64,000 nucleotides of DNA from Tethya wilhelma (lineage: Eukaryota; Porifera; Demospongiae; Tethyida; Tethyidae), in NCBI GenBank assembly GCA_964030475.1, contig CAXIPT010000001.1, positions 5,693,652 to 5,757,651 of the forward strand, given 5' to 3'. Below, in pieces: positions 9,912 to 20,926 of the stretch. Made by a program: the position numbers and the translations under genes. Position 1 is the stretch's first letter, and each line of letters begins with the position of its first letter. The notes under the pieces were generated by a model. It did no database searches. It was given only the letters and a program-made list of their open reading frames with translations, and was not told the DNA's origin.

Positions 9912-12900
9912 ATGGTAACTCAATAGATGAAAATTAAGGTATTTGTCATGATGTAGTAGTTGAGGGGTGTGTGTTCTTTGCAGTCAAAGGCAGTTGGTGT
10001 GCCTGGGGTTGAGGACCAGGAGAAGCTCCTCAATGAAGCTCTTGGCCAAGTCAAGAAGAGTTCCTTTGAGATGAAGACCTGTCTAGTATGTATAGTTGGC
10101 ATCATATATTTATTTACAGTTTGATTACTGACTATATAAATTTCCATGCATTTTTAGGACAATAAACAACTCATGGATGCTTTGAAACATGCTTCTACCA
10201 TGCTCAGTGAACTTAGAACTTCTCTACTCTCTCCCAAAAGCTACTACGAGCTTTGTATCCATTTGTCACTAAGAGTACCAGTACATGTGCTGGCCCATAC
10301 ATATGCACGCATGATAACCTTAAACTTACATAAAATAGCATGCGTTGTGTTTTCCCTTGACCAAAGGCATTCAGACATGGGCATCAGTGATCAACTGCAG
10401 CACTTGGAGCAACACCTTCTGGAAGAGTTTGAGAGAGGACGCAAGTTGTCAGATCTCTACGAGCTGGTCCAGTATGCTGGCAACATCATTCCCAGGCTGT
10501 AAGTAATGACAGTATTGTCACCATATGACTACGGTCTATGTGAGTAGCTTCGTTCCCAGGCTCTCACCTTTGACCTTACACTCACGGTAAGGAAGGAGAG
10601 AGCCTGGTTGGAAATATCACATGAATTTCGTCATTAATGATACGAAGGTAGACATGACTTTTGACCTCTGTCACAATCGTGCTGTTTTACAAGTACCTAG
10701 CATGAATAACTTGAGAGTAAGTAATTTTACTGTACTTACCTTCCTTATTTTCATGGTTTGGGCAGCTTAAATCAATTTATGAACCGTATCAGCGTTAGTT
10801 CAGACTCGCTGCAGCTTGCAGAGGTCAAAGGACATGTCTCTCCTCACGTCATTCACGTGATATTTCCGACCAGGCTCTCTCCTTCCTTACCGTGAGTGTA
10901 AGGTCAAAAGTGAGAGCCTGGGAACAAGGCTACTATGTGAGTACAGTGAAGTTAAGAGTGATTTTTTTGCCAATACATAATAGCAAGTGATCAGCTTCAG
11001 TAAGCTTTGATAATGATGCTAAATGTACCGTAACGTGTGTGCACGTGTTCTATGCATTCGTACAGGTATTTGTTGGTGACAGTGGGCATTGTGTACATCA
11101 AAGCCAAAGAAGGCTCTCGGAAAGACATTTTGAAAGACTTGGTGGAGATGTGTCGTGGTGTCCAACACCCTCTTAGAGGTCTCTTTCTCAGGAATTACCT
11201 CCTCCAATGCACAAGGAACTTTCTTCCCGACACCGATGCTGAAGGGTAAGGGAGTATACAACAACTCACACGGTGACACTCACTCACACACTCACACACC
11301 CATATGCTCACACACTCACACACTCACACACCCACACACTCACACTCACACTCTAGTGGACAAGATGGTGCTGTGGAGGACTCAATAACTTTTATCCTCC
11401 ATAACTTTGCTGAGATGAACAAACTGTGGGTACGAATGCAACATCAGGGCCACACACGAGAGAAAGAGAGGAGAGAAAAGGAACGTCTTGAGTTAAGGAT
11501 TCTCGTTGGGACCAACTTGGTCCGACTGTCTCAACTTGAAGCCATCGATTCTGGTCTCTACCAGCGAGAGGTTCTGCCCAGTGTTCTTGAGCAAGTCATC
11601 AAATGCAGAGATGCCATAGCACAAGAGTACCTCATGGAGTGTATCATTCAGGTACAATTGTTATAGAGTAGTCCCTTCAGATGATAGATATGGATATGTG
11701 GTGAGCTGTTCTTATTGATGCACAGGTGTTTCCCGATGAGTTCCATCTTCAAACGCTCAATGCATTCTTGCAGTCGTGTGCAGAGCTTCAGGAGAGCGTG
11801 AACGTGAAGAACATCATCATTGCACTCATCGACCGACTTGCCCAATTTGCTCACCGTTCAGACTCAGGGGGAATTCCCTCCGATATCAAGCTGTTTGATG
11901 TGTTCTCTCAGGAGGTTTCCCTTGTCATTCAAGTGAGTTGTCGATGTGTGGTGCCAATCTGACATGATGCACATGCCCCACATCTCCTCAGAGCCGTCCG
12001 AACATCCCTCTGGATGATGTAGTGGCTCTCTACACATCACTAGTGAACCTTGCCCTCAAGTGTTACCCAGACAAGATTGTCTACGTGGACAAGGCTCTAG
12101 AGTGCACGTACGAAGCCTTCTCCAAGAGAGATGCTGCACCGTAAGTCAGCAACACAATCTCAAGTGATAATTTTAAAGTAGAAGATTGACTAGAATTCTC
12201 AATGGGCACTATTCCTTGGAATTGTATGTGTGTGTCTATGTGATGCTATTCTTTTCATCTTGCATGCAGTGTGAACAGCTCTACCAGTACCTCTCGTGAG
12301 CTTCTACGACTCGTGAAGGTCCCTGTTGACTGTTATGAAGATCCGCTGACAGTCCTCAAACTGCCCAGCATGTCGCAAGTCTATGAGCTGTTTGACTATC
12401 CTGGGAAGAAATCGTTTGCCTACTACTTGGTACAATCTGTGGTAGACAAGGAGGCCTTGATTTCTACTGCCGATGAGGTATGTGATGTGCAGTCCTTGTA
12501 CAAGTTCTAAAATGTGTTTTTCTTTAGCTTGAGGAGCTTTTCAAGTTGCTTGGTCCACTCGTCAGTGATCAGCCAGTTCCAGACCCGGTATAGCATCTTT
12601 TTTCTCTCCTTGTAAATAGCATTGAAGATGTATTTTTTTTTCTCTTGTAGTCGGACCCTAAGGACCCTGATGATTTTGCTGAGGAGCAGCAGTTCATGGG
12701 ACGACTGATACATCTTTTCAGAGCCAAGCAACTGGATCAGCAATACATGGTGAGAGTCTCAGTACTACTCTTACACACAATTGATACAGTTCTATTGTGT
12801 GTGTGGTGTATGAATGGTTACTCCTTTGTCTGTAGATTTTGAATGCTGCTAGAAAACACTTTGGTACTGGAGGAGACTCACGAATTGTGTACACTCTCCC

Positions 12901-13659
12901 AGCTCTAGTCTTTGAAGCTTTCAGGCTTGTTGCTGGTTACAAAGCAAGCCAGGTAAAGATGAAATGTCCATTCTTGTGTGCCCAATATGTATGGCATCTT
13001 GATTCCTTCTGAATCATGCCACAGGATGAGAAATGGCAGAAGAAGTGTGAACGTATCTTCCAGTTCACCCTCCAGACCATCAATGCTCTAGCCAAGGTTC
13101 AACCAGAGTTGGCTCTGAGGCTCTTCCTACAAGGTGCACTTGCTTCCGACCAAATTGGTTCCGAGACCATAACTTACGAATACATCAGTCAGGTAATACA
13201 TGTACTACTATAATCTACTCTTGACAAATGTAAGAAAATTCAGAGCCTTATAGGTACTTTTTTAAAAAAAAAACAAAAACAATACAACATACACATACTC
13301 CAGGGATTTAGCATTTATGAAGAAGATATCACAGATACCCGTGCCCAGCAAGCAGCAATTGCTCTCATCATTGCCACGTTTGAGAAGCTCTCTTGTCTTG
13401 GAGAGGAGAACCACGAGACACTGAGGACCAACTGTGCCATGTCCTCCTCTCGACTTCTCAAGAAACCAGACCAGTGCCGATCAGTTGCTAGTTGTGCCCA
13501 CCTCTTTTGGTCAGGACGTATGACAGATGCTGATGGAGATGTGGCTGAGGTATTGTAACAGTCTCTTTATCTTACAAAGGCTATAAAAACTCCTCCTTCC
13601 TGCTCTTGCTTAAATCTCTTTAGTTACAATAATGGTGATTATTGTCATAAATGTTCATC

Positions 13660-13704
<45 letters not shown>

Positions 13705-14132
13705 TGAAAGAAGGCAAGAGAGTATTGGAGTGTCTGAAGAAATCGGGACGTATTGCCAACCAATGTATGGATGACAATGTCAAGGTCCAACTCTTTGTGG
13801 AGCTACTCACTTATTACATGCACTTCTATGAGAAAGGGAATGACCAGGTGTGCTCTAATTAGGAACATTAGAGATCACACACCTGTATTATTCCATATTC
13901 AATAACATACCAGCAGATCACTCTTGCCACGTTGAACCAGCTAGTGAGCAAGATCCGTGAAGACTTGAAGCCACTGGATGAATCACAGGAGGAAACACAG
14001 CAGATACAACAGCACTTTGATAACACTCTACAGCACATGAGGGATGTCCGCAAGGCTGACGAGGAACTCAAAAGAAATGATAGCTCTGTAGAAGTTCGAT
14101 ACCAAATGGATAGCACAGCAACTGCAGATTAA
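9912..14132 (+). CDS. VPS35: VPS35, retromer core subunit
   Basis: VPS35 is the large alpha-solenoid subunit of retromer; it pairs with VPS26 and VPS29 and retrieves cargo from endosomes. Sixteen exons sum to 804 aa (human 796): 9912-9914, 9984-10085, 10158-10254, 10375-10498, 11066-11245, 11357-11651, 11726-11932, 11992-12140, 12270-12477, 12528-12587, 12651-12749, 12836-12952, 13025-13192, 13304-13549, 13704-13847 and 13917-14132. Diagnostic stretches are [36 protein letters not shown] (carrying the PRLYL-equivalent VPS26 contact region just before it), [15 protein letters not shown] and [12 protein letters not shown]. The first coding exon holds only the ATG, spliced to SKAVGVPG. Exon 4 is preceded by a short intron, and intron 4 carries a foldback element. 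The C-terminus ends in an acidic/Ser tail that differs from the vertebrate one. Confidence 0.97.
10545..10932. mobile_element. Foldback/MITE with 9-bp target-site duplication
   Basis: A 388-bp non-coding element in VPS35 intron 4. Its ends form inverted repeats of roughly 90 bp: the left end begins TAGCTTCGTTCCCAGGC and the right end, reversed, begins TAGCCTTGTTCCCAGGC. The match continues through the CACTCACGGTAAGGAAGGAG block. It is flanked by CTATGTGAG at 10536-10544 and 10933-10941, a perfect 9-bp direct repeat. No transposase ORF is present. Confidence 0.9.
11272..11355. repeat. (CACACT)n-type microsatellite
   Basis: Degenerate CACACT/CACACC repeat filling VPS35 intron 5 up to the CTCTAG acceptor of exon 6. 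Confidence 0.9.
13661..13701. repeat. (TG)n microsatellite at a 3' splice site
   Basis: A TG run that ends directly in the CAG acceptor of VPS35 exon 15, so the repeat serves as the local acceptor context. Confidence 0.95.
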
Positions 14133-14450
14133 CTTGTTGTCTAGTTCAGGTAGGGATTGGTTTGGATATATATTATATATTGTGGCAGTTTGCCGGTATA
14201 CTGATTTGTTGATGTGTTTGTTATATAATAATTATTGTATCCTCTATTATGGTTTTGATATTGATTTAATGTACATTTATAAAAGACTATAATATGCACA
14301 ATATAATTACTGTCTTGTTTTTTGACATTTTGTTTGTACAACATTATAATTATATCTTATCCACTCAACCAGACCAATGGAATGTTTGGGGTGTATGCAC
14401 ATAATTATGTTAATTAGACATTTATGTGTAGAAATAAATTATGACAAGTT
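14133..14450. other. Convergent 3' intergenic space, VPS35/TBC1D20
   Basis: AT-rich sequence between two converging stop codons, presumably both 3' UTRs. No ORF of interest seen. Confidence 0.6.
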
Positions 14451-16197
14451 TTATGATGTAGACAACCCTATAGACTTTGATTCTAGTACTGAAGTCCTAT
14501 TGTACAAGACACCAAACACCCAATACAAGACTACAGCTAGTAACACAGGCCCTGCTACTGACAGTATGGAGAGAAGGGTTAGCCCAGGTCGGTTGGTGAG
14601 CCACGTCCAAAATGAAGAGGTCTTCTTCTTCTTGGGAGGAGGAAGCTGTCGGAGAATGTGATCAGGACGCTGGTTAGCGGTGAGCTTTAAGAAGTTGGAG
14701 TATGAGCTGACTAAAGTACTGTGTGTGTGCATGTAGGGTTAGTGTCAGTTCGTGAGAGAGGAAGTGTTTAATGCTTGTATAAAGACATTGCTCTTCAAGA
14801 GTCTTACTTTTGGTTCAATCTGAACCTTCCCTTCTTGGCCACAGCTGAAGGCGGATGCTTTTCAAACAACTGTTCAGCTATCACAATCATTTGTTCGTAG
14901 CTAAGAGTCTCAGGTAACTTTGAGAGCAGTCCATGTACAGCACTCATTTCACAGTCAACCTTTAATACTTCTGCCTTTCGACTTAGAACAATCTACACAC
15001 AGTGATTGAACACTACAGTCATCCCATTGTGTAGTAATGCACAACTACACTAGTCACTAGATGATTGACACTCACAGCGGCTGCCATGTAGACCGGCATT
15101 AGGGGATGTGAGGCTAGGAACACATCAACCAGACGACAAGCCTCATCATGGCTCTTCACAACATGACCGTACCACGTGATCAGCCAGCTCAAACTGAAAT
15201 AGTAGGCACAGTCTGATCTGTGGTGGGGAGGAGTAGGATGGATGAATGGGGTCAATGTTAGATGTGAATGAACTTTTGTAAGTGAGTTTCACTATTTTAG
15301 TTTACCAACTCAATATACACGTTGAATAAAAACAACCTTTTTAAATTCTGTTTTATTAATCTGCATACTGGATTGGTGCAATGATTTACTGAGTTATGAA
15401 TTGCTCCAAGTGAGGGTCCTCCATTGCTATCAGTGGTTGAAGGTATCCAATTACAAGTTTAGTACGATTCATGTCCACGTCGAGAAAATCCCTGCAATCA
15501 TAACTCAATCAAACAATGCTATGCACACCTACATTGTTCAACTCACCTAATGTGGTATTGGACTAGCTTGCTCATGATAGCATAAGCAACGTCTTCACCT
15601 GCCACCAGAAGGAATGTGATGACAATATCGTGCAGGCCTTGATAATAGTGAAGTTCCTCGTTCTCTGCCAGTAGTCTCAAGATTACTCTCGTCAGTTGAT
15701 CTTGCACTGCTTTCCGTCGACTTTCACTATAGTCTGTGAAAATGATAAAGAACTTACAACAACAAACACCCAACACGTGTGCACTCAACAAAACACACAT
15801 GACAAGGTAATATTATATAATTAGCTTACGTACGTGGTGGAATTCTCTTGCCACATCTGTTGACATCCAGTAGCACCTGGGCTCGGTCCTTGTGAGCCAT
15901 TAGAGAAGGCCCCTGGTAGGGATCAATGTAGAACACATTGACGCCAACCAGTTTGGGCCATGCTCTCTTCCTCATGCTTGTGTGTACCAATCCTCCCATG
16001 GATACAGACAATCTCTTCAGCTCTTCAAGGTCAATTGGATCACTACTGAGAGCATCTAGAATCTTCCGCTGCTTTTCTCGCTGCCAGTGTAAATCTGAAT
16101 GCAAGGTATTTCAGAATGTCTCCCATATACTTACAGTACATGATTTCTTACTTTTGCGAGCTCTTATTTCTGCTCCATTCATCCCTTGTAACTCCAT
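14451..16197 (-). CDS. TBC1D20: TBC1D20, Rab1 GAP with C-terminal membrane anchor
   Basis: TBC1D20 is an ER-anchored TBC-domain GAP for Rab1/Rab18. Seven exons: 16152-16197, 15834-16094, 15547-15733, 15390-15491, 15076-15217, 14808-14992 and 14451-14718, giving 396 aa (human 403). The TBC dual-finger residues are visible: the Arg finger in VLLDVNR and the Gln finger in YYQGLHD. SLSWLITWYGH and LASHPLMPVYMAA are also conserved. The last exon encodes a hydrophobic segment (TLLSILSVAGPVLLAVVLYW) that matches the position of the human anchor, preceded by a basic KKKK stretch. This exon is hidden because exon 6 reads into an in-frame TAA made by its GTAAGA donor. It is convergent with VPS35 and head-to-head with the ZDHHC gene. 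Confidence 0.95.
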
Positions 16198-16590
16198 GCT
16201 CTGATGCTCTGTCACTTGTTGGTGATCGTGATAAGTGCACGATTTTAATTTCTCTTTGGAACGATCGTATTCGTTTTATTGGATAGCATCTAATTGTCAT
16301 AGTAACCTCGTAACCTTTGACCCTGATAAATTCCTACTGGCTAGAAACAGACGCTACCACACCATGGATTCGCGGCGTTTTCCACTCATTTTTCGACGAA
16401 ATTTGGCTAAGAGAAGTGTCTTCTTGGTACAATCTCGACAAAACTACGTCTGAAAGATAAAGGTATGAAGAAATGAGAGCCATTCAACTCTCAAAATTTC
16501 CTCCATATTCATAAGGGAGTAAACAAATATAAATATGTACACAATTATCACTCATTTACAGGTTTTCTGGACTACAGATTTATTGGTGAA
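16198..16590. promoter_or_regulatory. Divergent promoter, TBC1D20 / ZDHHC1-like
   Basis: 393 bp between start codons. The right part ends with an acceptor-like TTTACAG at 16556-16562, so the ZDHHC gene may have a 5' UTR intron. No strong TATA box seen. An imperfect X-box-like GTCATAGTAAC occurs near 16297 but is too degenerate to call. Confidence 0.4.
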
Positions 16591-16969
16591 ATGTCTTCAT
16601 CTCCTACTAACTCTGACGACCCCATGGTCACTGAAAGAACCCGTACCCGTCGCAATGGCTGGAACTGTCCCTGGCATCCACTGCAAGTGCTTGCCTGGTT
16701 CTTTATTGGACTCTTCACTTTCAGTTATTATGGATTTTTGGTTCACTATGTCCCTGGTTTGTGGAGCATCATCGCTTATGTTGGTGCTGGATTGATCCTT
16801 TTGGCTCTTGTTGTCACAATGATTGTGACCACTACAATTGACCCTGCTGAACCCGAGGTGCGTAGGAAGTTCAACAAGAGGGGACACCAGTTACGTCCTC
16901 ATCTTGATCGCTCCCGTCACAAGCATGTTATCGAGAATCAGTATTGTAACCTCTGTCAAGTTAATGTGT

Positions 16970-17009
<40 letters not shown>

Positions 17010-17010
17010 N

Positions 17011-17104
<94 letters not shown>

Positions 17105-20100
17105 GAATCTTCTTACATGACACTATATCTTCACAGGAGCTCCGCTGCAAAGCACTGTCGTGTTTGTGACAAGTGTGTCACGGACTTTGATCACCACTGT
17201 AAATGGCTCAATAGTTGTATTGGTTCACGAAACTACCGGTGAGTAATACTAAGTAAAATAATTAGACAACTGTATCAGATATCATTGCCAGTATTGTGTT
17301 GCCATCACTTCAGTTGGTTCCTGGCCACCATCTTTGTGACTCTCATTGGTTCCGTGCTCCTCTTTCTCTACAATGTGGCTCTCTTCATCTTGTTCTTTGC
17401 TGGCAGAGAGAGACTGCGATACGATTGCTTCAGAGCTACCAATATCTCCTCATGTGATGATACACTGAGGGTGCTAGGAGCTGCTGTTCCCGATCCTGTC
17501 TTTCCAACACTGGTTGGTGTTCTTGGTGTGCTGGCTCTTGTTGCCCTCATTCTGGTTGGACATCTCTCCTGCTTTCATGTCTATCTATGTAAGTGATGCT
17601 TCTCATACTAACTCACATTGTGTGATATAATAATGGTGGCCCTGGAGGGCAAAATTGATTTTAACTTAAGCAATTTGACTTAAGCGATTTTAACTAAAGT
17701 GATTTAAGGCTATCTATTCAGCGATTTAGGGGTGCCTTAAAGTTTTAGTCAGAACATAACTTATTAGACTGTTTGTTATTGTTGGAAGTGATTGTACATG
17801 CATACAGTGTATGACAAAATCAATTACGTTAACGATAATTATTATAATTTAATTGCTATTGCACATAAGGATACTCAGCTAAAGCACCACCTTACAATAG
17901 CAACATGACATTCTAGTTATTGCATGATTGTGTGTCATCATGTGGTCCATATTATAACGGATCATGAAGCATCATCAACAATTGTACAGTGTACACGCCT
18001 TTCTACAAAATATCTGAAAACTCTCCAGCTCTGAAAAGAAATTTAAGCCTATTTCAATGTATTGCTTAAGTAAGAATTGCTAAAGTTCAAATCGCTTAAG
18101 TAAAATTGCTTAAGTAAAATCGCTTAAGTTAAAATCGCTTAAGTAAAATTGCTTAAGTAAAATCGCTTAAGTTAAAATCGCTTACAGTAAGTAAAAATTG
18201 CTTAAGTTAAAATCGCTTAAGTTAAATCGCTTAAGTAAAATTGCTTAAGTAAAATCGCTTAAGTTAAATCGCTTAAGTAAAATTGCTTAAGTAAAATTGC
18301 TTAAGTAAAATCGCTTAAGTCAAATCGAAAATCGCTAAAGTAAAATTGCTTAGTTAAATCGCTTAAGTTAAAATCGATTTTTCCCTCCAGGGCCACGGTT
18401 ATTATGTACATCTTTTCTCATGATAAAATCAGGAAATTAAAAAATTTCACTTGTTTAATATGATTGATTTTGTGAAGATTGCCATAATTATGTTTTAAAT
18501 ATTTGCACATTTAATTTTTACCACTGGTGCTACTGGTGAAAAAATTTTAATAGCCAATCTATAGTACTCTCTACACACACACACACACAGTGCTAAAGGG
18601 TCTCTCTACTTATGACTACATCATTCTCAAGCGTGAGAGAGATGAAAGGGAGCAGACTCCTAGTGAGAGTGACACCTCATCCTCTCAACACGAACGATGT
18701 GCTCGTGTCTGTTTCAGAAGGAGACGCAATCGTCGTATACTGCCACAAGATGAGGAGTCCTTCATTGGTGACTCTCCACCACCTCATCCCACTGCTACTA
18801 CTAGAGACAGAAAGGGTAGTAATAGTGGCTCCTCGGTTGGATCGGCTGGCATGGCCACGTTTGGAAGGACACCACCCCCTGTAAGTTGATTCACTGTCTA
18901 GTCTACTCTATTCTGTGTTTGTTGTAGGAAAAAATTATGCCACTACATAGGTGTGTTCGAAATCCAATTGTTTTGCTTTGTTTAGTCTGACTCCTCTGAG
19001 GATTATGGTGTCAACGACAATCGAACTGACGAACAAAAGTTGGCCAAGAGCTCCTTCGTGTCTGTGTCTGGAAAGAAGCAAGGTGGGGGCGATGTGGTCC
19101 TAGAAATGGACACTATGATGTCGCTACATCAGGAAACAAACAGAGAAACTGTCATCAACATGGTATAACATTCTCTCATAAGTTTGTCATTGTTCTTCAC
19201 ACTTGTGTTGTAAACTTTTACAGGATGGGGTTGGCCCTGCTTCATCACTCCCAGTACACATAAGGCCTACGTCATCTCCTAACTCTGCACACCCCCCACA
19301 CTATGAGGATGATGGCTGTGGTACGCTTGCCTTCATGTCTGCTGATCACGATGAACAGCTCCCTGCTCCTAGTTCTGACGATCTGGATTGCAGTCTCCTC
19401 CCTGCGATGGTTGTCAGCAATTCCACAGGAAGTGAAGCGAGTAGCACCTCATCCATTGAGAAAGATAGAACTGTAGCCAAAAAGGATGCGGTTCAAACTG
19501 AAACTCAACCAAAGTACATGAGAGTAAAGAAGGAGATGGTTGATCGTGCTACATCTCCCACTCTTCCTGCTCATTTGGTTCCAATCATGGCTACACCTGT
19601 TGACACTACTTCATCGGCTGTTGAACCACCAAAGGCTGGTGGCATTAGCCTCAACTATAGTGTGCCTAGTGTGGGCTCATATTCCTCACTGGCTGATGAA
19701 GATCTGCAAATGGACACTCCACAACAGATAGACCAGCCTACTCAAACGGAACCATCCAGTCAGCCACTGACAAGTGAATTGAAAGACGATATGAATGGCA
19801 CACCCCCCTCCCCACTACATGAGGCATCCGTACTCCACGAGGTGCACCCTGTGTCTGGAATCAGTAACAAGACTAGTGGAGATATGGAGAAAACAACTCT
19901 GACAGAGGACCTGGCAAAGATGGTCACTTTGGACACTCTCAGAGATGAGGACACACCACCTCAGTATTTGGGTCCGCCTCTGTTAGGCCGCCCCCTTCCT
20001 CCTATTGGAGGGGATGCCCCTGCAACCACACAGGGTAATAATGTGATCGTCAGACCACGATCAGGAAGGCCACTTCCACCTGGACCAGCGATAAACGACT

Positions 20101-20462
20101 CATGGGACAACATTGGAATGCACTCAAGCTCCCCTCAACTCATGCCTCAGACCACTGGCTCCACATCCTCCCTTCCTCTTTTTCCTGATCAACGCTACTC
20201 GTCCAGTGCTGCTCGTAAACTGCCTAAACTGGTGATCAAGTCTCAATCCAAGAAGAAGCAGTCGCTTGTGACTGAGCAGAGACGGAGTTCTTGCCCGCAG
20301 AAGCCACTCACCCCTCCTCGTTCACAGAGCTCACCTTCTCCAACAGGCTACAGGATAAAGACCACTGCATTCTCTCGTGAGGTGATCCCTACGTACAATG
20401 ATGATAATGATAAGGATGTTCCTCAAAGTTTTTCACCGGAGCCATGTTCTCATGATCAGTAG
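16591..20462 (+). CDS. ZDHHC1: ZDHHC1-like DHHC palmitoyltransferase
   Basis: This is a multi-pass S-acyltransferase of the ZDHHC1/ZDHHC11 group. Six exons: 16591-16967, 17137-17238, 17314-17588, 18591-18880, 18986-19162 and 19224-20462, giving 819 aa. The N-terminus has [16 protein letters not shown] and two membrane segments. Exon 1 ends with the first zinc ligands (NQYCNLCQ). Exon 2 carries the catalytic Cys-rich core with [11 protein letters not shown]. Exon 3 adds two more membrane helices. The TTxE-like motif appears as LSTYDY. ZDHHC1 members share the order [20 protein letters not shown]. The cytoplasmic tail is about 500 aa, disordered, Ser/Pro-rich, with RPLPPIGG and RPLPPGPA repeats that could bind SH3 domains; it is longer than the human tail. 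Introns 1 and 3 contain a TG microsatellite and a repeat-rich foldback element. Confidence 0.92.
16970..17101. repeat. (TG)n microsatellite with an N
   Basis: About 130 bp of TG directly after the donor of ZDHHC exon 1, interrupted by an unresolved base at 17010. The true length is probably uncertain. Confidence 0.95.
17636..18396. mobile_element. Foldback element with internal CTTAAG-repeat array
   Basis: A 761-bp element in the third ZDHHC intron. Its ends are inverted copies beginning GTGGCCCTGGAGGG and continuing into AATCGATTTTAACTTAAGC-like sequence. The right half (about 18060-18380) is a dense tandem array of roughly 13-bp units of the form GCTTAAGTNAAAT, each with the palindrome CTTAAG. 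No ORF and no exact target-site duplication was found; the flanks ATAATAATG and GGTTATTATG are only similar. Confidence 0.8.
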
Positions 20463-20926
20463 CCTATGAAGTGGTTCATTATTTAGCAACTTGTAGCTAG
20501 TTGCATTATTTATTTTACTGTTCTGTAAATGTTTACTTTTGTTTCAATCAAATCATTGATCATCATATTCTGTTGTTGTTGTTGTTGTTGTTGTTGTTGT
20601 ATTGTCTTGTTTTACAAAAAAAAAAGGGGGGGAAAGGATCAATCCGTGAGATCAGGACCAATAAACACAGTAGTAAAAGTAGTTTACATGTCTACAAGAA
20701 ATTATTCATGACTGAGTAAGTTTGCAAAAGCAAAGCAAACCAAACCATAACTAAGCTTGCAAGTTGTATATTGTGCACCTGGAAGTGACGTAATTCAGGT
20801 TGAACTATTACGTAAAATAAGAGAACCCCCGTAGCTCGAGTTCAGTGATTTATACACTTTCACTATCCTCGAGAGAAACAGATCATCAACCGACTGACAG
20901 CATAACCTACTAGTCTTAGACTCGCC
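20463..20926. other. ZDHHC 3' region and DOK-like promoter
   Basis: Holds a (GTT)n run at about 20571-20599, a poly(A)/poly(G) tract near 20617-20632, and two bZIP-like sites upstream of the next start: GTGACGTAA near 20785 and ATTACGTAA near 20808. No additional ORF is convincing. Confidence 0.5.

Noticed and set aside
18060..18380. CTTAAG repeat array as a CRISPR or satellite
   Set aside because: Units are contiguous and degenerate without unique spacers, and the array lies between inverted element ends, so a transposon origin is more likely.
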